Source of the DNA: Helopsaltes ochotensis
Lineage: Eukaryota > Chordata > Aves > Passeriformes > Locustellidae
DNA length: 64,000 nucleotides
Assembly (NCBI GenBank): GCA_013400155.1
Contig: VXBM01000270.1
Coordinates: forward strand, 810,087 to 874,086
Reading direction: 5' to 3'
A program made the position numbers and the translations under genes. Positions 56,650 through 64,000 of the stretch are shown piece after piece. The notes beneath the pieces are model-generated. The model worked only from the letters and a program-made list of their open reading frames with translations, had not been told where the DNA came from and ran no database searches. Numbering within the stretch: the first letter of the stretch is position 1; each line of letters opens with the position of its first letter.

Positions 56650-59600
56650 GAACACTGTGAGGTTACTTCTTGTAATATTCTTCGTATAACTACATGTAAT
56701 ATTTTAGAGAAAGCTATTGAAAGTGATGTCAATGGCTAGCATTGTATTTTTGATGTTTGGGGGTTTTGTGGGTTTGTTTTTTCTTCTTTTCTTTAGTGGA
56801 CGGTTATACCAGAGAGAATTATTTAAAAAGAACCTGTAGTAATCACAGCAAATGAGAACATGCATTTTAGCCTTTTAGTGGGTTTGGGCAAAGTAATAAA
56901 AACTGCAACATCTGTGGTTTCTACTGCAGGGGATTTGATGTGCAGGAATTTAAGAATTGCTTGTGTGTGTCACAGACAGAACAAACACAGCTTTGCAGAT
57001 CTGAAAGATCTCATGGCACACCAAGCAGAACATGGGCAGGGAATGGCACAGTTTTGGCAGTGAGGGGGGACAGATCATAGTATTGTTTAGATTTGTAAAA
57101 AAAAAAAAAAATTCAACAATTACCTAAATTCTTACAGAAGGAACATTCCAGTTCTGTGAGGTGTTATAACTGGGACAGGGGGAAGAAAGGTGAATATTCT
57201 GGAAAGAAAGTGGCAGTCACCTGCAGGAACTCTGCTTGGTTTCATTAGGGAACTGAGATGCTGCAAATCTGATTTCAAAGGGAGCTTGGCTGGTGTGAAA
57301 GTATTCCTGGTTGGCCTTACTCACGAGGAAGTAATTTCCAGTGTTAATTTACATGCCTTGTTGAAAACTTATCCTGAAAGTATGTTTACTGTGGCAGTCA
57401 GAAGTATCACAAATGTAAAGATTTTTTCTTCTGTTTCTTTCATTGTACCACTTCTCAACTGCTTTAAATAATATGGTTTTGACTGTGAGAACTCTCCTGT
57501 ACCTGAGAATTCCCAATCCAAATACAGTCAGAAGGGAACTGACCATGCCAAGACAAAGCACTTGCCATGAGACCTGTTCATTGGGCCAACTAGCAGGAGA
57601 AGGTCAAGTCACTTGAAAAAGTACAGGAGCATTAATAGCAAGTGAACCTGTAATGCCTGATTTTCTGGGAACACTCACATTATGTGTGGTATTTTAAAAT
57701 TCACAGTGTTTCATCTGGAAACCAGAAACAATTAATGCCCTGTGGATTGAGCTGCATGAAATATCTTAGCTGTAAAAATTCTGCCATTCTTTAGAAATTC
57801 TGTTGCTTCTTAGATGGAGACAACAAATATTTAAACATGAGTGGAAGGACATTGGAAAAGGACACTGAATAATCTCTGTGAGAGGAAAAAAAAAGAAGTC
57901 TGACTGCCATCACTGATGATCCAGATCAAAAATGAACTCGAAGTCAGATGCGGCTTTTGTCTGAGATGATTTGGGCTAAAAGCACTGGATTTTCATCCCT
58001 GACTAAACAGGCATCAGATGTGTCTTGTTGAGAGAGGATTGTACTGGACCTCTATGAACAAATTTGCAATCCCAGAGTAAGGAGAAGAGTGGGAGAATGA
58101 AGAATAAGGAAAGAAAGATAAGGAAGAACAAAGGTGGGGAAAAAAAAAATCATTCAATAGTAGTATTTAAATGGTAACACTTTTAGCTTGTGTAGGCAGG
58201 TACAAACTAATTTGTCCATTTTCTGATTGCTAATGGGTGCTTCAGCTCTTAATTGCACTGAATATCATGCATGTTGTAAACCACTCCTACTGTTTTGAAG
58301 TCATGGTTCAGCTTTTTGATACCTGTGCATTAGCTCTCTAAGCCTCTTGATTTTGGAGTGAAAGGAGGGCACTGAAGCATAACAGAAAGCAAGAACCTTA
58401 CTGTCACACTTTTCTGTCTCTCTGGAGAATGTGGGTTACATCTCAGATTCAGATCCATTTAAAGAAAAACAAACCTCCAGATCAAAAGCCTGTTTGTGGC
58501 TTTAGGTTCAGCAGCTGTTGATGCTTTTTGAAAGGCTGATTCAGGCTGAAAAGCCCTTTAGGCTGACTAATGAGCTACCTAGATGCAACCGGGAAACAAG
58601 CAGCGGTAGGTCAGAAATCTTTGCACTTGGCTCATACCAACCCTTTCCAGTCATGGTCCTGAGGAGAAAGAGAAGGTGCAGGGACCATTCCTCTCAAAGT
58701 ATGACCCCAAGAGAGGCAGGAGGTCCTGTTGACTGCTCACCGTATTTGTCCCCAAAAATGAGAGCCCAGATTCAATTCCTTTCCAACTCCACATAATCCC
58801 TGTCCTGCATCTAGATAGCTCCTGGAGGAACTGAAACCTTCATCTCCCTAGGAGTTTCTTGTCCACCCGGCCCCAAGCTGAGCTGCACGGGGTAGTAGTG
58901 CTCATGGAGGAGCTATGATGAAGTGCTGCAGCAAGCACAAAACCCCCAGGGCCAGAGTAAGTAAATCCTGGCACCTTTTGTGAGCTGTAACCTTTGAGTT
59001 GTTTCAGTGAAGGATCAGAATTGAACTTATATATCTCACTAGGCCATTAAGTCCTCACACAACTTTCCTGTGTCATCCTTACTGGACAGGTAGCTGGTTA
59101 CAAATACCTTAAAATTCTTTTTGCCTTACCTAGAATTTATAATAAAAATAGAACAACTTCTTTTAAATAGCCAAAAGCATTATATCCAGACAGTTTCCAA
59201 ACTTTCTTCAGCAGTATAATTTTTGATAAAGCAGGTAAAGTTTTTAACAAAGTTTTTTATTCATTTATGACCAACCAACTGAGTAAAAAAATCATGATTT
59301 TGTTTTTAACAGAAATTATGTTGGAATAAAGTTACATAAAGGGAAGATTGTTTGGCATACAACGTTGGCAGATACATAGAAAACTGAGACAGGAATATGT
59401 CAAAACAATAATAAACCTCAAAACAGAATGCTTGTTGATACTTGTTTAGTATTCTGTAGGGAATAAGGAACGTATTCTGGTTTATGTCAACAGATTCAAG
59501 ACAATGTATCTCTTCCTGTGTGCTCCTGTGGTTTTGTGCATAGCTCTTCTGTGAAGTCAGAGGAGACAAAGAGATGTGATGATCTCTCACGGTTTTGCCT

Positions 59601-60420
59601 TAACACAGAAGAACAAGATGTCTTTATCTGGGTCCTAATGTGATATATTTGTAAATACAGATGTGCCTCTATAAAAAGGACAATCAGATTCCAGTGCAGA
59701 GTCTGAGACACACTTGTGTTGTGAAAGCCAGAAGCACAATGGAGAGGTGCTGCTCCCCTGTTCAGTACCAGACCTGGTGTTATGTGAGCAAGGTAAGGAG
59801 ATACTACAACTTCAGCTGAATGTGTGAGCTTGGTCCATCCTGATTTGAAAACCAGACTGTTCTATGAGAACATTTAGTTATCTTCTCATGGTGATAAACT
59901 GATTTAAGGCCAGTTCACAAATCTGTTTTTCCTGTGTGTGTATCAACTTGACTTTACCAAACTGTTTGGGTAAGATCACTTGTTCACTCATCTCTTAACA
60001 CTTTTCTGTGTGTAACAAGATGTGCTGTCAGCTGGCCAGCTCTGCAGCACAACAAAATCCTGCAACAGTTCTGGGAAGTCCTGGTGTCTTGCTGTGCAAA
60101 TAACACTTTTACTCAGTCACTGCAGACTGTATCACAAAATGCTGCCTATTACAAAAGGAGAGATGTAAGTGTGCATGCTGTGCTTTAATACCATCTTAGC
60201 AAAAAGTTTCCATGGTGATTTCTCTCATTGCTTCAAGGGAGCTCTCTTTCTGATAGAACCATGGCAAATTTCTATCTACTGCCTCATTGAAATTACTGCC
60301 AAGTTCCTCAATTAAAGAAACCTCTCCTTAAGCATCACAATATGTTGTGAAAAACACCTCAGAAATAATAGATCCTAGGTTGGTAAATTTTCTGGTCTAA
60401 GAAAAAAATCCCAAGGCAAA
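56650..60420. other. Gene-free stretch
   Basis: AT-rich, with short A-runs (57098-57111 and about 58140-58149). No coding exon or repeat family recognised. Confidence 0.5.
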
Positions 60421-60481
60421 NNNNNNNNNNNNNNNNNNNNNNNNNNNNNNNNNNNNNNNNNNNNNNNNNNNNNNNNNNNNN
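60421..60481. other. Assembly gap (61 N) beside a TA repeat
   Basis: Run of 61 N, followed at once by TATATATATATATA (60482 onward). The gap was most likely caused by a (TA)n microsatellite. Confidence 0.95.
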
Positions 60482-63400
60482 TATATATATATATACTCAG
60501 GATCTCTTATTTGCACACAGCTCTGAATGTTTAAGAGCACCCGATTTTGCTTCATGTCAGATTCTGAGGCAGCTAACTGAAAACAATTGCAGCAAATTCC
60601 AGATTTTTCTGAAAGTCTCTGACAGACTGAAGGAGCAACTTTACTTAGTTTCCAGTTTGGTCAATGTAGTCTGAACAAGAGACACAACAATTTATTTTCA
60701 TGCTCCATTTAGTTTCATAATGCTTCTGAGGTAGGAGAATAAACACTACCTGCATGTGTGCCCAGCACAGCTGTTTGCAGATACACAGCAAAGAGAAGTC
60801 ATTGCTTAAGCCTTTCAGAATTGCTAATGAAGAGACTGGCACACAATTGATTATCTAGAAAGCCGGTATAGGAACCTACACTCCTCTAATATCCTAGTGT
60901 GTGCTGACAAGCTTAAAGTTAACGGTGGTTGAGAGCTCCTACTCATAAGCATAGGAATGAATAAGAAACCAAGACTTGCTCAAGGATTACCTGGATACCA
61001 TCTGCAGATCAGGCAAGGACTACAATTTTCTGGCATCCCTCCAAAACTCAAAGCAGTCTTTGAAACATGAAGAAAAAAAATAGACCCATTATTAGGTGGC
61101 AAAAATGAAGCTAAGTAGACTTGCTCTAAATTGGATGTTCTCATTGATACCAAAATTATTGGCTCTTCTCAGAAACCTGTGCTATACAGGAAACATGGCA
61201 TTCAGTGCAGCTTGCTGCCCTGCCTGGCTGTGGGTGCCTAATGCCACAAGGGCAGCAGCTGCTTTAAATAGATGAGTGATTCTGCTCTTCCTGAAAAATT
61301 GGAGTGGGAAGCAGCAGGAATAAAGCTTTGAAAATTCTGCTTTTAAACAGGAAAGTTTTTTTTCCCCTTTTTTAAAGTGTTTCTGGAAGCCTTTTCAGGT
61401 AAAATTCTCAAACTGAGTAGGCAACAACTACTTTTGTCCTTGAGGTTTTTGTGACCTCTTCAACTGTCTTTCAAAGGAGATTTTTCTTTTCATTTCCTTG
61501 GGTGGGAGAACAACCTCCAAATTAAAAGAGCCCACCCATCTGAAGCGAGAGAGTTTGCATCCTGGTTCTCAGAAGTCATCTCCAGTCCTGCCAATTAGCA
61601 ATCTGTCATCTGTCATAGACTACGTTTTATTTTAATGGGGAAGCTCCTGCCACCTCGTGGCAAGAACTTTCACCTTGCTTGAATAACAAGAGTTAAACTG
61701 GATACCTGATACCTTTGTAGAACAAATGTATAGCCAAACAAACAGAGGCCTTGCTTGGTTTGCTTTGCTATTTGGGCATTATCAATTGTAAATATTACTG
61801 CTATTTTAAAATAAACATAATATAAATTACTAGATAAGCTTATTGCAGCTTTTTTTTTCCACTGCTTCTTTCTTCATCTTTCTTTCCAAGAAAATATAGA
61901 AATTAATTCTGTCAGTGTATTGAGCCAGGAGAACCCACGGCAACTTTCGTATTTTTAGAAAAACTTGTTGACAAGACACATTGATGGGTGTCAGAATAGT
62001 ACTAATTTGTGTTCATTCTGAAAGGTTATCTGCATTCATTATGGACTATTTGCTTCCATCTATAGGCAATGTTCATCTCTAGATTCCTTCTAAGGAGCTT
62101 TGGTGATATCTTGATGTTCTTCATGAAATCTTTTCTCTGTGAAGAGAAAAACTTACTTGGTACTTCCTGTTTCTTTTGTGTTTGGTAACTGGTGCCAGTT
62201 GATGTGGTTCTCTATGTTCATGTCCTGAGAGTGTGTGGCATCCTCTGAACTGCCTTCAGGATGCTGCTCAAATTAGCCGTGAAACTGGGGCAGCTTCAGG
62301 ATCCCCTAAGGCAGAGCAACAGGGCAAAAAGAAGTTTTTTACTGACTTGGTTTTTAACCTCTTTGATCTCCCAAGATTATTATTTCTCATAAGGTCTCAA
62401 CTAAGAAATATGTTGCAACCATGCTTTAAATCATGATTTAAACAGATTAAATTTACCAAAGGACCTTCCATCACCCCCCCTCCAAGTGTGAACTCACTTC
62501 GTGTTAGGACCTGATACTAATGCTGAGACGAGTAGAAGAAACAGATGGAACTCAATTTACAGTAGTTAAGTTTGCCTGTATTGTTATTTTTATGCAAACT
62601 GGAATCCTGGTACACAGGATTTCCTCTTCCTAACATGTTGTAACAGTTTCTAATTAAAACACTTGATACCTGCACTCAAGAAATGCCAAACTGACTGCCC
62701 TGGAGATTGCAATCTTCACACAGAAGTAAGACAGCAAGTTCGAATACTTGATAAGCAGGACTTATTATGTTAATGTGGCTTGTCCCTAAGCAATTGCAAT
62801 AGGGTTTTTAAAGCTGATTCACACACAAAACTATGTCCATCCCAAATGCTGAAGTGCTATTATGTAGTGTAATTGATGCCAGGAGCTGGTAGAAGAGAAG
62901 AATTTTATAGAAAATCAAATTGCCATTAAAAAGGACTGCTGCAATAGGCCTCTGCATGTACAAAGTCCTCCTTTCCAGCTGCAGTCATCTGGAGTTCAAT
63001 CTGTGCTGATAGTAAAAATTATCAGTGGTTTGGATGTGAACGTACTGAAATTAATGAAGATGCTCTGGGCTGGAACAAGCCTTCCTAGTGGGAAAAGTAG
63101 CTCCAACACACAATGTTATCCCTCTGCCTCCTGACAGCAGCTGATTTGTGTGTAAGTGCTGCAATTATTTTATAGCTTCTCAGCTTGCTCCAAAACATGT
63201 GTGAGGTGAATATAACACGGTATAAACACAGGGATAGCTATTATCAGGGAGAGACAGCTGTGTAACAACATTATGAACAATAAAAATAGCTCTTGGGATA
63301 CTTATTAAGAGACCAGTCCTGCCAGATGAACTCTGCAGGAAGGATGTACATCACAAATGCCAGATTGTAAGAATTGTAATACACAGACAGCTGCCAACAC

Positions 63401-64000
63401 TAATCCAGGGCTACTGGAATAAAATTAATGAAGAAACTTCACTATGAGCCAAAAGAAGCATTTGGCACTTAGCAGCTTTAAAAATCAGTTGTATTCTGTG
63501 TCTGAAAAGAGGTGAGCTGTTAAAAGCTTAAGAAGGTGCTCAGTGGCTCAGCAAAAACTCTTCTTGAACAAGGAGTTGGTGAGCTTAGTTTTTCTGCAAG
63601 CATGTGGAAACAGTTTTATGTAGGAATCAGATCAGAGATTTAACTTGACTTTGCAAGGAGAGAAAATTCAGAAAATGGGAAAAATAAACTGCAAGATGTG
63701 TGATATTTACCTGCTCTGGAAGATAGAGATGAGAATCATAAAAGCTTAAAATTAACAGTGAAATATGGGCTAGAACTAGACCACAAATGGAAAAGGAATC
63801 TGAGCCTGATAATTGCTGCTTTAATTTCAGTATGAAAGATAATTTCCTGTCATAGGCATAATAGTGGCTCTGGCCTGGATCAAACTTCAGATTAGAAAGA
63901 GAAAATATTTGTCTTTTTTCTTGTTATTTCATTTGTATTGTTTAGGGTTCTTTAATCCAGAAAAGTGGATAGTAATGAAATGTTTATAAGTGAAGTTCAC
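60482..64000. other. Gene-free stretch to the window end
   Basis: Starts with about seven TA units. No coding exon, RNA gene or repeat family recognised. Possible neighbours beyond the window cannot be judged. Confidence 0.5.

Noticed and set aside
1..64000. CRISPR arrays, bacterial operons, tRNA or rRNA genes
   Set aside because: None seen. Split genes, CR1 elements and the gene set show vertebrate nuclear DNA, and no cloverleaf or rRNA core was noticed.

Overview
The window is vertebrate nuclear DNA, most probably from a bird. Genes are split by GT-AG introns, the background is AT-rich, there are two CR1 retroposon fragments and one avian-type solo LTR, and the gene set is DUS2, DDX28 and a galanin-receptor-1-like gene. 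The species cannot be fixed from the sequence. The assembly has two gaps: 860 N at 38375-39234 and 61 N at 60421-60481.

Layout. 1-23.06 kb has no gene I can support. It holds a solo LTR (about 3881-4392), two short CpG-rich pockets (6.1-6.45 and 7.97-8.47 kb), a CR1 3' end (21.39-21.67 kb), a 108-bp A-rich tract and a microsatellite. 23.07-38.4 kb is DUS2 on the minus strand: fifteen coding exons I could join in frame to 490 codons, plus a probable noncoding first exon in a CpG island. DDX28 lies head to head with it on the plus strand. Its N-terminal half is lost in the large gap; the C-terminal 281 codons and a 3' UTR are readable. 42.3-54.7 kb is a three-exon class A GPCR on the minus strand, best read as galanin receptor 1-like, tail to tail with DDX28. 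54.7-64 kb has no gene I can support.

How the genes relate. DUS2 (dihydrouridine synthase acting on tRNA) and DDX28 (DEAD-box helicase of mitochondrial ribosome assembly) share one CpG-island promoter, a pairing that is also known in mammals. The receptor is functionally unrelated and is a neuropeptide GPCR.

Most useful details for follow-up: a GC-AG intron in DUS2; a potential 30-codon uORF in DUS2 whose TGA overlaps the main ATG (ATGA); a perfect CCCCACGTGGGG palindrome beside the promoter gap; the receptor's identity; absence of the expected NFATC3 in the 23 kb after DUS2; and three unassigned hairpins or regulatory-looking elements. I found no sign of an undescribed multi-gene system.
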